Assembly: GCF_045984285.3 (NCBI RefSeq)
Contig: NZ_JBJQIK030000011.1
Location: 62,001-126,000 of the forward strand
Source: Rugamonas sp045984285
GTDB taxonomy: Bacteria; Pseudomonadota; Gammaproteobacteria; Burkholderiales; Burkholderiaceae_D
DNA length: 64,000 nucleotides
Direction of reading: 5' to 3'
Below are positions 1 through 8,052 of this stretch, in pieces. Position 1 is the first letter of the stretch; every line of letters starts with the position of its first letter. Both the position numbers and the translations under genes were made by a program. A model generated the notes under the pieces. It was not told where the DNA came from. It worked only from the letters and a program-made list of their open reading frames with translations, and did not search any database.

Positions 1-1689
1 AACACCGTGATGCCGAACGTGAAAGTGGACCTGGCGGCCGATTCCGGCAGCCTGACCGCCGGCACCCGCATTACCGATGCCGCCGGCCGCGTGACCGAGA
101 AGCTCAGCACCGGCAACGACGCGCGTTCGCGCGTCATCAAGGTGACGGCAACCATTGCGGGCCTGGAGCCGGTGACGGCGCAGGTGAGCGTGGTGGGTAC
201 CCAGGTGCAGGTCAATGCCAGCAGCTCGGTCAGCGTGGGCACCAGCACGGACGTTACCGTCAAGCTGGTGGATTCCGCAGGCAATGCCCTGGTCGGCAAG
301 GCTGTTACCTTCAGCGCAGCGCGCAACCAGCTGAGCGTAAAAGGCGGCGGTGCTGCCGTGACCAACTCCGCCGGCCAGCTCACGCTGAGCTATTCGGCCG
401 CCACAGCCGGCGCCGACACCATCACGGTCAGCTCGATGGGCGAGACGTCCACCGCAGGTATCAATGTCAGCAATACCAACTTCACGGTGGCGGTAGTCAA
501 TGGCAGCGGCGCCGTGCAGGCGACTGCTGCAATCAACCAGTGCCACCCGGTAGCGATCCACAGCGATGCCGGCGGCACCCCGACCGGCGGCAGCGTGACC
601 GTGAGCTCCTCGCGCGGCACCGTGTACAGCAATGCAGCCTGTTCGACGCCGCTGACGGTGGCGATTCCGCTGGCATCGGGCAATGCGACCGCCTATGTCA
701 GCGCCACCAGCCCCGGCGTGGCGACCCTGACCGCAACCACGACCGCGAACAACGCGACGGCGCAAGGAGTCGTGGAATTTGTAGCCCCGCTGCTGGCCAC
801 CGCCACGGTGATCGCACAGGCCGATCCTTCCGTAGTGGGCGCCAATGCGCCAGGCAGCACCAGCCAGCAGGCGGCGATTCGCGCCGTGGTGCGCGACGGT
901 ACTGCGGCCAATAACCTGGTGAAAAATGCGCCCGTGGCCTTCACCATCGTCAGCGACCCGACCGGCGGCACGCTGACCCAGCCTGCGGTCGTGCTGACGG
1001 GCAGCGACGGTGCCGCCACCGTGTCCTACATCGCCGGCACTTCGTCCAGCGCCGCCGATGGCGTGAAGGTCCGCGCGCAGATCCAGGGCGGCTCCAACGC
1101 TTCGGCAATTGTCAGCCTGACGGTGGGCCAGAAAGCACTGTTCATTTCGGCCGGTACCGGCAACACGGTACTGACGCCGGACGCAACGACCTATCGCCGC
1201 GACTACACGGTGGTGGTAACGGATGCCGCCGGCAATGCGAAAGCCGGTGTGAACGTGACGGCGTCGATCCGTCCGCGCTTCTACTTCAAGGGCACCATGG
1301 CCTATGCCGAACCGGATGGACCCTGGTCGCCGGTGTTCAGCGCACCCGCGTGTGCCAACGAGGATACCGACGGCAGCGGCATCGTGTCGGCGGTGAAGGA
1401 CATCAACGGCAACGGCCGCCTCGATCCGGGGATTCCGGTCACGGTGACGTCCAGCGGCACTACCGACGCCGGCGGCCGTGCCATTGTGTCGCTTACCTAC
1501 CCGAAAGACCGCGCTTACTGGGTCAACGCCGACCTCACGATTACCGGCCAGACGGCGGGCACGGAAGCGCGTTATGTGGGATTTGTTCAGCTGATCGGCC
1601 TGTCGGCGGATTATACTAATAGGAACGTGAGTCCTCCGGGCGCAATCAGCCCTTACGGGACCGCAGCCACCTGTACGGATCCAAACTAA
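1..1689 (+). CDS. Secreted/surface Ig-like (Big-1 type) repeat protein, 5' end missing
   Basis: The frame is open to the left edge, so the start lies outside the window; 562 residues are visible. The sequence is Thr/Ser/Ala/Val-rich beta-sandwich material with repeated 'VTVKLVDSAGNALVGKAVTF'-type strands, as in bacterial Ig-like group 1 (invasin/intimin-like) domains. At least three such domains can be made out (roughly residues 75-155, 265-375, 390-540). The last one carries two Asp/Asn-rich loops, DTDGSG and DINGNGRLDPG (about 1366-1428), that resemble EF-hand/dockerin calcium loops. Cysteines near 1352 and 1672 could form a disulfide. Likely an exported adhesin or structural protein. The stop lies 9 bases before aroK. 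No anchor or sorting domain is visible in the part seen. Function beyond the fold is not recognisable. Confidence 0.75.
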   Translation, partial: NTVMPNVKVDLAADSGSLTAGTRITDAAGRVTEKLSTGNDARSRVIKVTATIAGLEPVTAQVSVVGTQVQVNASSSVSVGTSTDVTVKLVDSAGNALVGKAVTFSAARNQLSVKGGGAAVTNSAGQLTLSYSAATAGADTITVSSMGETSTAGINVSNTNFTVAVVNGSGAVQATAAINQCHPVAIHSDAGGTPTGGSVTVSSSRGTVYSNAACSTPLTVAIPLASGNATAYVSATSPGVATLTATTTANNATAQGVVEFVAPLLATATVIAQADPSVVGANAPGSTSQQAAIRAVVRDGTAANNLVKNAPVAFTIVSDPTGGTLTQPAVVLTGSDGAATVSYIAGTSSSAADGVKVRAQIQGGSNASAIVSLTVGQKALFISAGTGNTVLTPDATTYRRDYTVVVTDAAGNAKAGVNVTASIRPRFYFKGTMAYAEPDGPWSPVFSAPACANEDTDGSGIVSAVKDINGNGRLDPGIPVTVTSSGTTDAGGRAIVSLTYPKDRAYWVNADLTITGQTAGTEARYVGFVQLIGLSADYTNRNVSPPGAISPYGTAATCTDPN

Positions 1690-1698
1690 GCTGACTGA

Positions 1699-3345
1699 AT
1701 GCAGAATGTGTACCTTGTAGGACTGATGGGGGCGGGCAAGACGACGATAGGCCGTATGCTCGCCCGCAAGCTGGGATTGCGCTTCGTCGATTCGGACCAC
1801 GAAATCGAGGCGCGCACCGGCGCCTCGATTCCATGGATTTTCGAAATCGAGGGTGAAGCCAGTTTCCGCCGCCGGGAAGCGGATGTTATCCGCGACCTGT
1901 GCGCCCAGGACGGCATTGTGCTGGCGACCGGCGGCGGCGCCATCCTGAATCCCGACAGCCGCGCGCTGCTGCAGTCGCGCGGCACCGTCGTTTACCTGCG
2001 CGCCACCATCAACAGCATCCTGCACCGCACCAGCCACGACAAGAACCGCCCGCTGCTGCAGACCGCCGATCCCCGCAGAAAACTGGAAGAACTGCTGGCC
2101 CAGCGCGAGCCGCTGTACCTCGGGATGGCGCATCTCGTGGTCGATACCGGCCGGCCTAACGTACAATCGATGGTTCAGATAATCTTGAACCAGCTGGACA
2201 GCCTGGCCTGCCAGGCCGCGCCGGACTGCAGCACCAGGGCAGAACCATCGATGACCGAACAAACCAATATCCTCCTCAACGTCGAGCTGGGCGAGCGCAG
2301 CTACCCCATCGCCATCGGCCCTGCTCAGCTGGATGATCCGGCCCAGCTGCTGCGCCATGTGAGCGGCAACAAGGTTGCCATCGTATCCAACGAAACCGTG
2401 GCGCCGCTCTACCTGGAGCGCCTGCGTGCGCCGCTCGCCGCGGCCGGCAAGGACGTGATCACCGTGGTGCTGCCGGATGGCGAGGAGTACAAGAACTGGG
2501 CCAGCCTGATGCAGATCTTCGATGCGCTGCTGGCCCATAAGTGCGACCGCAAGACCACCCTGATCGCCCTCGGCGGCGGCGTGATCGGCGACCTGACCGG
2601 CTATGCGGCGGCGTCCTATATGCGCGGTGTGGACTTCATCCAGGTGCCCACCACGCTGCTGTCCCAGGTGGATTCCTCGGTGGGCGGCAAGACCGGCATC
2701 AACCACCCGCTGGGCAAGAACATGATCGGCGCTTTCTACCAGCCGAAGGCGGTAGTGGCCGATACCTCGGTGCTGCAAACCCTGCCGCAGCGCGAGCTGG
2801 CGGCCGGCCTGGCCGAAGTGATCAAGCACGGCTGCATCATCGACGCGGAATTCCTCGGCTGGATCGAAGCCAATATGGCGGCGCTGGTGGCGCGCGAGAA
2901 GGGCGCGCTGGCGTATGCGATTGCGCGCTCCTGCGAGATCAAGGCCGACATCGTGCGCCAGGACGAACGCGAGGGCGGCCTGCGCGCCATCCTCAACTTC
3001 GGCCATACCTTCGGCCACGCGATCGAGGCCGGCATGGGCTACGGCGCCTGGCTGCACGGCGAGGCGGTGGGCTGCGGCATGGTGATGGCGGCCGACCTGT
3101 CGCAGCGCATGGGCTTTATCGATGCCGCGGCGGTGGAGCGCATCCGCAAGCTGGTGGCCGCGGCCGGCCTGCCGGTCAAGGCGCCCGACCTTGGCGCCGC
3201 GCGCTGGCTGGAACTGATGGAAGTGGACAAGAAAAACGAGGGCGGGGCGATCAAGTTCATCCTGCTCAAACCGGCCGGCGCCGCCGTGGTGACGACCGCG
3301 CCGCAGGACCTGTTGCTGGCCACCTTGGCCGCCTGTGTGGAGTAA
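1699..3345 (+). CDS. aroKB: Bifunctional shikimate kinase / 3-dehydroquinate synthase (in-frame AroK-AroB fusion)
   Basis: One uninterrupted 548-residue frame carries two shikimate-pathway enzymes. Residues 1-about 175 are shikimate kinase: P-loop GLMGAGKTT near residue 8, the D-x-D site VDSDHEIE, and GGGA plus the R-rich lid NRPLL. Residues 185-548 are 3-dehydroquinate synthase (NAD-dependent, metal-dependent; DAHP to 3-dehydroquinate), with GGGVIGDLTGYAA, the PTTLLSQVDSSVGGKTGIN block and the metal-site segment NFGHTFGHAIE. In most proteobacteria aroK and aroB are adjacent separate genes. Here no stop separates them, and an internal ATG at 2251 (MTEQTN) marks the probable ancestral aroB start, so AroB alone might also be made. 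An AGGG at 2236-2239 lies some 11 bases upstream of that ATG. No clear ribosome site precedes 1699. Confidence 0.93.
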   Translation: MQNVYLVGLMGAGKTTIGRMLARKLGLRFVDSDHEIEARTGASIPWIFEIEGEASFRRREADVIRDLCAQDGIVLATGGGAILNPDSRALLQSRGTVVYLRATINSILHRTSHDKNRPLLQTADPRRKLEELLAQREPLYLGMAHLVVDTGRPNVQSMVQIILNQLDSLACQAAPDCSTRAEPSMTEQTNILLNVELGERSYPIAIGPAQLDDPAQLLRHVSGNKVAIVSNETVAPLYLERLRAPLAAAGKDVITVVLPDGEEYKNWASLMQIFDALLAHKCDRKTTLIALGGGVIGDLTGYAAASYMRGVDFIQVPTTLLSQVDSSVGGKTGINHPLGKNMIGAFYQPKAVVADTSVLQTLPQRELAAGLAEVIKHGCIIDAEFLGWIEANMAALVAREKGALAYAIARSCEIKADIVRQDEREGGLRAILNFGHTFGHAIEAGMGYGAWLHGEAVGCGMVMAADLSQRMGFIDAAAVERIRKLVAAAGLPVKAPDLGAARWLELMEVDKKNEGGAIKFILLKPAGAAVVTTAPQDLLLATLAACVE

Positions 3346-3348
3346 GCA

Positions 3349-4479
3349 ATGGAAGAAGCGCTCGCCCCCTACGCCGCACATTCGGACAAAGGGCGCGGCC
3401 GCCGCTATCCCGAAACGCCGCACGCCTCGCGCAGCCAGTTCCAGCGCGACCGCGACCGCATCATCCACTCCACGGCTTTCCGCCGGCTCGAATACAAAAC
3501 CCAGGTCTTCCTCAATCACGAGGGGGACCTGTTCCGCACCCGCCTCACGCACAGCCTCGAAGTGGCGCAGATCGGCCGCTCGCTGGCGCGCAACCTGCGC
3601 CTGAACGAAGACCTGGTGGAAGCCATCGCGCTGGCGCATGACCTGGGCCACACGCCTTTCGGGCATGTGGGACAGGACGTGCTGAACGAATGCATGAAGG
3701 AGCACGGCGGCTTCGAACACAACCTGCAAAGCCTGCGCGTGGTGGACCATCTGGAGGAGCAGTACGGCGCCTTCGATGGCCTGAACCTGATGTTCGAAAC
3801 ACGCGAAGGCATCCTGAAGCACTGCTCCCTGAACAACGCACGCCTGCTGGGCGACGTGGCGCAGCGCTTCATCGACCGCACCCAGCCTTCGCTGGAAGCG
3901 CAGCTGACCAACCTCGCCGACGAAATCGCCTACAACAGCCACGATATCGATGACGGCCTGCGTTCGGGCCTGATTACCATTGCGCAGCTGGAGCAGGTGG
4001 ACTTCTTCGCGCGCCTGTGGCGCGAGGTGCAGGCGATTTTCCCCGGCCTGTCGGGCCGCCGCGCCATCTACGAAACGCTGCGCCGCCTGATCACGGCGCT
4101 GGCCGATGATCTGATCGTCACTTCGGGCCAGCGCATCCTGGAAGCCGCACCGAAGGACATCGACGATGTGCGCCGGTCGCCGCCGCTGATCCGCTTCTCG
4201 GACCAGATGCGCAAGGATGCGACGGAACTGAAGCGCTTCCTGTACGAGAACCTCTACCGCCATTACAAGGTGAACCGCATGCGGCACAAGGCGAGCCGCA
4301 TGGTGCGCGAGCTGTACCAGGCCTTCACCGAGGAGCCCTCGCTGCTGCCGCCGGACTACCGCGTGGCGCCGCACGACGCCACCGCGCAGGCGCGCCGCAT
4401 CGCCGACTATATCGCCGGCATGACGGACCGCTACGCGATCCGCGAACACCACCGCATCTACTCTCTCGAAGAGCTGTGA
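3349..4479 (+). CDS. dgt: dGTPase-like deoxynucleoside triphosphate triphosphohydrolase
   Basis: 376 residues. HD-domain metal site: H68 in THSLE, the H97-D98 pair in LAHDLGHTPFGH, and D191 in LADEIAYNSHDIDDG. These are the expected ligands of the dGTPase family, which cleaves dNTPs to the deoxynucleoside and tripolyphosphate. The length fits the shorter dGTPase-like type 2 proteins rather than the 505-residue E. coli Dgt, so substrate breadth cannot be inferred. The GGAG at 3339-3342 overlaps the aroKB stop, and the start lies 3 bases after that stop, so it is translationally linked to aroKB. The aroK-aroB-dgt order is usual in Burkholderiales. Confidence 0.92.
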   Translation: MEEALAPYAAHSDKGRGRRYPETPHASRSQFQRDRDRIIHSTAFRRLEYKTQVFLNHEGDLFRTRLTHSLEVAQIGRSLARNLRLNEDLVEAIALAHDLGHTPFGHVGQDVLNECMKEHGGFEHNLQSLRVVDHLEEQYGAFDGLNLMFETREGILKHCSLNNARLLGDVAQRFIDRTQPSLEAQLTNLADEIAYNSHDIDDGLRSGLITIAQLEQVDFFARLWREVQAIFPGLSGRRAIYETLRRLITALADDLIVTSGQRILEAAPKDIDDVRRSPPLIRFSDQMRKDATELKRFLYENLYRHYKVNRMRHKASRMVRELYQAFTEEPSLLPPDYRVAPHDATAQARRIADYIAGMTDRYAIREHHRIYSLEEL

Positions 4480-4513
4480 GCCTCATCAAGGCCTCAAGCG
4501 TGGCGCTTGACGC

Positions 4514-4527
4514 CCGCGCTTGCGCGG
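4514..4527 (+). other. Small GC hairpin with CTTG tetraloop between dgt and the tandem small genes
   Basis: CCGCG (4514-4518), loop CTTG, CGCGG (4523-4527). CUUG is a known stable RNA tetraloop. No T-tract follows, so it is not an intrinsic terminator. It lies 16 bases before the ATG at 4544 and may act on mRNA stability or translation. Role inferred only. Confidence 0.3.
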
Positions 4528-4543
4528 ACAATGATGAAGCATC

Positions 4544-4765
4544 ATGGACGACACCACTTCCGAATGGCGCAACAGCGTCGAACGCCGCCTCGGCTCGCTC
4601 GAGACCGATGTGGCAGTCATTCGTTCCAACTACGCAACAAAAGAGGATCTCGCGCGGCTGGAAACGCAGATGGCCGCTGTCGAAGGCCGCCTGATCCGCT
4701 GGTTCTTCGCGACAGCAATGGGCCTGAGCATGGTTGCATTCGCCGCCGGACGCTACCTTGGGTGA
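4544..4765 (+). CDS. Small coiled-coil protein with C-terminal membrane helix (tandem copy 1)
   Basis: 73 residues. Residues 1-50 are charged and helical with heptad-like spacing (ERRLGSLETDVAVIRSNYATKEDLARLETQMAAVE broken into short repeats), followed by one hydrophobic helix, about 51-70 (WFFATAMGLSMVAFAAG). This resembles the many short proteins of DUF1640/phage-holin-accessory type that end in KEDLxxLE...WxxG..., but I cannot assign a function. It starts with MDDTT, as does the next gene, which is clearly a duplicate. Relative to copy 2 it has seven extra residues (about one heptad) between the shared LE and the RL(I/V)(R/K)W segment. Likely N-in, C-terminally anchored to the inner membrane (inference). 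Confidence 0.6.
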   Translation: MDDTTSEWRNSVERRLGSLETDVAVIRSNYATKEDLARLETQMAAVEGRLIRWFFATAMGLSMVAFAAGRYLG

Positions 4766-4768
4766 ACA

Positions 4769-4981
4769 ATGGACGACACCACCGCAGAATGGCGCAGCAG
4801 CATGGAACGCCGCATCGCCGCGCTTGAGACCGACGTGGCCGTGATTCGCTCCAATTACGCGACGAAAGAGGACATCGGCGCGCTGGAGATGCGTCTCGTC
4901 AAATGGTTCGTCGCGACAGCAGCGGCAATGTCGCTGGTCAGCTTCAGCGCCGCGCTGACGGTGGCGAGGATGCTGGGCTAG
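4769..4981 (+). CDS. Small coiled-coil protein with C-terminal membrane helix (tandem copy 2)
   Basis: 70 residues, beginning 3 bases after the stop of copy 1 and therefore probably co-translated. The first 40 residues match copy 1 at about three quarters of positions, including a 17-residue identical block LETDVAVIRSNYATKED; the membrane part has diverged (WFVATAAAMSLVSFSAALTVA). It lacks one heptad present in copy 1. Its TAG stop overlaps the stop of the convergent mutY at a CTAG palindrome (4978-4981). A tandem duplication followed by divergence is visible in the sequence; function is unknown. Confidence 0.6.
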   Translation: MDDTTAEWRSSMERRIAALETDVAVIRSNYATKEDIGALEMRLVKWFVATAAAMSLVSFSAALTVARMLG

Positions 4982-6099
4982 AACATGCGGGCCTGCGCAT
5001 CGGCGCGGTTGCCGAGCAGTTCGAGCAGCAGTTTCTTCACCGGCGCTGGCAGGGCGGCGTCGGCGATGCGCGCCGTGTCCAGCCACATGTAGCGCGCATC
5101 GGCGGCCAGTGCACTGCGGCCCGACAGGGCAATCAGCAGCGGCGTGATGTGCAGCTTGTAGTGCGTGAACACGTGCGTCACCGGCAGCAGGCGCTCCTGC
5201 GACTCCATGATGCCGAACTGCTGCACGGCTTGCGCCACCGCCACCTCGTCCACCTCCAGCGGCTCATCCTCATCAGCCGGTGCATGGCCGCCCACTTCCG
5301 GCAGCGACAGCAAGCCGCCCCAGATGCCGGACGCTGGGCGCTGCTCCAGCAGCACTTGTCCCTCGTGCGCGATCAGCAGCATCAGTGTCTGCTTCTCCGG
5401 TGTGGTCTTTTTCGGCTTCCGCACCGGCAGCACCGAGGTGCGTTGCGTCGCGAAGGCCACGCAGCGCGGCTGCATCGGACAGCGCTCGCAATCCGGGCTG
5501 CTGCGCGTGCACAGCGTGGCGCCCATGTCCATCAGGCCTTGCGTATACGATTCGATGCCCTCGTGCGGCAGCAGGGCTTCGGCACGCCGCCACATCGCTT
5601 CCTCGGTCTTGCGTTCGCCGGGATACGTGTCGATGCCGAACACGCGTGCGAACACCCGCTTCACATTGCCGTCCATGATGGCCGCGCGCGCGCCTGCGGA
5701 GAAGGCGGCAATGGCCGCGGCAGTCGAGCGGCCGATGCCCGGCAGTTCCGCCAGCAAGGCGGGATCGGAGGGAAACACGCCGCCATATTCCGCCACCACG
5801 CGCTGGGCGCATTTGTGCAGGTTGCGCGCCCGGGTGTAGTAGCCAAGCCCGGACCATTGCGCCATCACGTCCTCTACGGGCGCCGCAGCGAGATCCTGCA
5901 GCGTGGGGAAGCGTTCCAGGAAGCGCGCGTAATAGCCCAGCACGGCCGACACCTGCGTTTGCTGCAGCATGATCTCGGACAGCCAGATGCGGTAGGCATC
6001 GCGGGTGTTCTGCCACGGCAGCGCATGGCGGCCGTGCTGTTTCTGCCAGCCGATCAGGTCGGCCGAAAAACTGGGGTCTGCAAAATCTTCGTACGACAA
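4978..6099 (-). CDS. mutY: A/G-specific adenine glycosylase MutY
   Basis: 373 residues. Removes adenine misincorporated opposite 8-oxoguanine. Visible features: catalytic E42 in SEIMLQQTQ; helix-hairpin-helix LPGIGRSTAAAI ending near residue 130; catalytic D143 in IMDGNVKRV; [4Fe-4S] cluster Cys197-x6-Cys204-x2-Cys207-x5-Cys213; and a C-terminal NUDIX-like domain from about residue 230 (GIWGGLLSLPE), which recognises 8-oxoG. The start ATG is 9 bases downstream of the dynamin-like gene's stop, so it is the last gene of a mutM-GTPase-mutY unit. Confidence 0.95.
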   Translation of the reverse strand: MSYEDFADPSFSADLIGWQKQHGRHALPWQNTRDAYRIWLSEIMLQQTQVSAVLGYYARFLERFPTLQDLAAAPVEDVMAQWSGLGYYTRARNLHKCAQRVVAEYGGVFPSDPALLAELPGIGRSTAAAIAAFSAGARAAIMDGNVKRVFARVFGIDTYPGERKTEEAMWRRAEALLPHEGIESYTQGLMDMGATLCTRSSPDCERCPMQPRCVAFATQRTSVLPVRKPKKTTPEKQTLMLLIAHEGQVLLEQRPASGIWGGLLSLPEVGGHAPADEDEPLEVDEVAVAQAVQQFGIMESQERLLPVTHVFTHYKLHITPLLIALSGRSALAADARYMWLDTARIADAALPAPVKKLLLELLGNRADAQARMF

Positions 6100-6108
6100 A
6101 ACGGTTCC

Positions 6109-8040
6109 CTATGCTGCCGCGTCCAGCGCCACGAATTCGGCGTTGATCGCGATACTGATGGCGCCGGCCAGTTCGGCCAGCCTTGCCTTCTGCTGTTCCA
6201 GCGCCGCCTGGCTGGTCTCGAAGGCTTCGATTTTCTGTTCCAGGCTGTCCGTTGCATCATGGATGCGCTGGATCGAAGCCTGGCGGTGCTTCAGCTGGTC
6301 CTTGTGCTGGCGGATCTGCGCTTCCAGCGGCGCCATGATCACTTTCAGCCAGGCTTCCGCATCCGCATTGGCGGCCTTGTAGCAGCGCTTCACGGCGGAG
6401 GCAATCGAATCGAAAAAGCGTTCCATCAGCACCACGCGGCTCGTCATCAGCAAGGTCGCCGTGCCGAACTGCTTGTGGTAGACCGCTTCCACGTCCTCGA
6501 TCTCCTCGCGGTACTTGAGCAGCGAGAAGGGCATGGGCATGGCCAGCGCAATGCCGTTCTCCGCCGAGAACTTGCGGTACATCGCATCCATCATGCCGCG
6601 GATCTCCTCGATCTTGCGTTCCGACTGGTCCAGGTCGGCGTGAATGCCGTCGAAGAAGGTGCGCACGGCATCGCGCATGCCGGTCGAGAAGCGGCTGCGC
6701 GCCATCGTGTCGCGCACGCCCAGCACATGGTCGCGCAGCAGGTCCATGCCCATGCTGGTGTAAAGGTCGGTGGAGAGCCGCGTGAACACCGATCGTGTGG
6801 CCTGCAGCTTGAACAGGTTGGCGTCGAACTCCTTCTTCTCCGCTTCCACGCGCCGCATCATGTGCGCGATCACGTTCTGGTTCTTGCCGCGCAGGCTTTT
6901 CAGTTCGTGCAGCTGCTCCACGATGCCGCGCATGCGCGAACCCAGCATGGCCTGCTGCGCCGTGTTCAGCGACTGCAGGTCTTCCGCCAGGCGCTTGCGG
7001 ATAATGTCCTTCTTGGCCGGAATCAGCTCGTTGAACAGCGCATCTTCCAGCGCCCGCAGGCGGCTGCGTTCCAGCAGTTCCGCGTCGCCCGTGATCTTGC
7101 CCACCAGCGCCTTCTGCGCCGACACGGGAAACACCTGGCGCGATTCCAGGCCGAGCAGGTGCGCCGCATGCTCCTGCTGGCGCGCGATCTCGCCCGCCAC
7201 TTCGGCATCGCTGCGCAACTCGTCCCACATGCTGTCGATCTTGTTCAGCACCACCAGGCGCCCGGCGCCGGCCCCGATATGGGTGCGCCAGACTTCGATA
7301 TCGCTCTTCGTTACGCCGGTGTCGGCCGCGAGGATGAACAGCACGGCATGCGCATGCGGAATCAGGTTCAGCGTCAGTTCCGGTTCGGTGCCGATGGCGT
7401 TCAGGCCCGGCGTATCCAGTATCACCAGCCCCTGCTTGAGCAGCGGGTGCGGGAAGTTGATGATGGCGTGGCGCCAGCGCGAGATTTCAACGCGGCCCTG
7501 TTCGTCCAGCGTTACCGGCAGGTCCGGATCGTCCGCGTCATACAGGCCGTAGCGCGTGGCTTCTTCCACGCTCACATGGCGCGTGAGGCTCACCTGGCGG
7601 AATATCTCGTGCATTGCCTCGGCCGAATCCAGGTTCAGCGGGAACACGGTCCATGCGGCATCGTCCTCGCGGTAGTCGCTGGTGGAGAGGTTTTCGGCGC
7701 GCGTTTCAATCGGCAGCAGGCGCAGCGAAGGCGGCCAGGCCGGGTCATACAGCAGCTCCGTCGGGCACATGGTGGTGCGGCCGGCGGAAGAGGGCAGGAT
7801 GCGCTGGCCATAGCCGGCGAAGAAGATGGCGTTGATCAGTTCCGACTTCCCGCGCGAGAACTCCGCCACGAAAGCCACCGACAGCTTGTCGTCGCCCAGC
7901 CGCGCCAGGGTGCGCGCCAGGCGCTGCTCGGTGGCGCCATCGGACAGCTCGGCCGCCGTCACCCAGCTGCGGTAATTCTGGAGTGCGGCCACCACGCCTT
8001 GCCGCCATGCGCTGTAGTGTTCGAGATCCCGGACCATCAT
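6109..8040 (-). CDS. Dynamin-like large GTPase
   Basis: 643 residues. G-domain motifs: P-loop AEFSRGKSE (59-67, K65-S66; the usual leading Gly is Ala here), switch T89/T90, DTPG at 209-212, NKID at 266-269. A long helical region with coiled-coil stretches follows and ends in EQQKARLAELAGA-type heptads, as in bacterial dynamin-like proteins. No transmembrane pair is obvious. Dynamin-family proteins bind and remodel membranes; E. coli CrfC is one that also associates with the nucleoid. It lies between mutM (12-base gap) and mutY (9-base gap) on the same strand, which suggests a shared transcript. A GGGGA sits 8 bases before the first of two adjacent ATGs (8040/8037). Partner and role are unknown. 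Confidence 0.85.
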   Translation of the reverse strand: MMVRDLEHYSAWRQGVVAALQNYRSWVTAAELSDGATEQRLARTLARLGDDKLSVAFVAEFSRGKSELINAIFFAGYGQRILPSSAGRTTMCPTELLYDPAWPPSLRLLPIETRAENLSTSDYREDDAAWTVFPLNLDSAEAMHEIFRQVSLTRHVSVEEATRYGLYDADDPDLPVTLDEQGRVEISRWRHAIINFPHPLLKQGLVILDTPGLNAIGTEPELTLNLIPHAHAVLFILAADTGVTKSDIEVWRTHIGAGAGRLVVLNKIDSMWDELRSDAEVAGEIARQQEHAAHLLGLESRQVFPVSAQKALVGKITGDAELLERSRLRALEDALFNELIPAKKDIIRKRLAEDLQSLNTAQQAMLGSRMRGIVEQLHELKSLRGKNQNVIAHMMRRVEAEKKEFDANLFKLQATRSVFTRLSTDLYTSMGMDLLRDHVLGVRDTMARSRFSTGMRDAVRTFFDGIHADLDQSERKIEEIRGMMDAMYRKFSAENGIALAMPMPFSLLKYREEIEDVEAVYHKQFGTATLLMTSRVVLMERFFDSIASAVKRCYKAANADAEAWLKVIMAPLEAQIRQHKDQLKHRQASIQRIHDATDSLEQKIEAFETSQAALEQQKARLAELAGAISIAINAEFVALDAAA

Positions 8041-8052
8041 GCAGTAGTTCCC

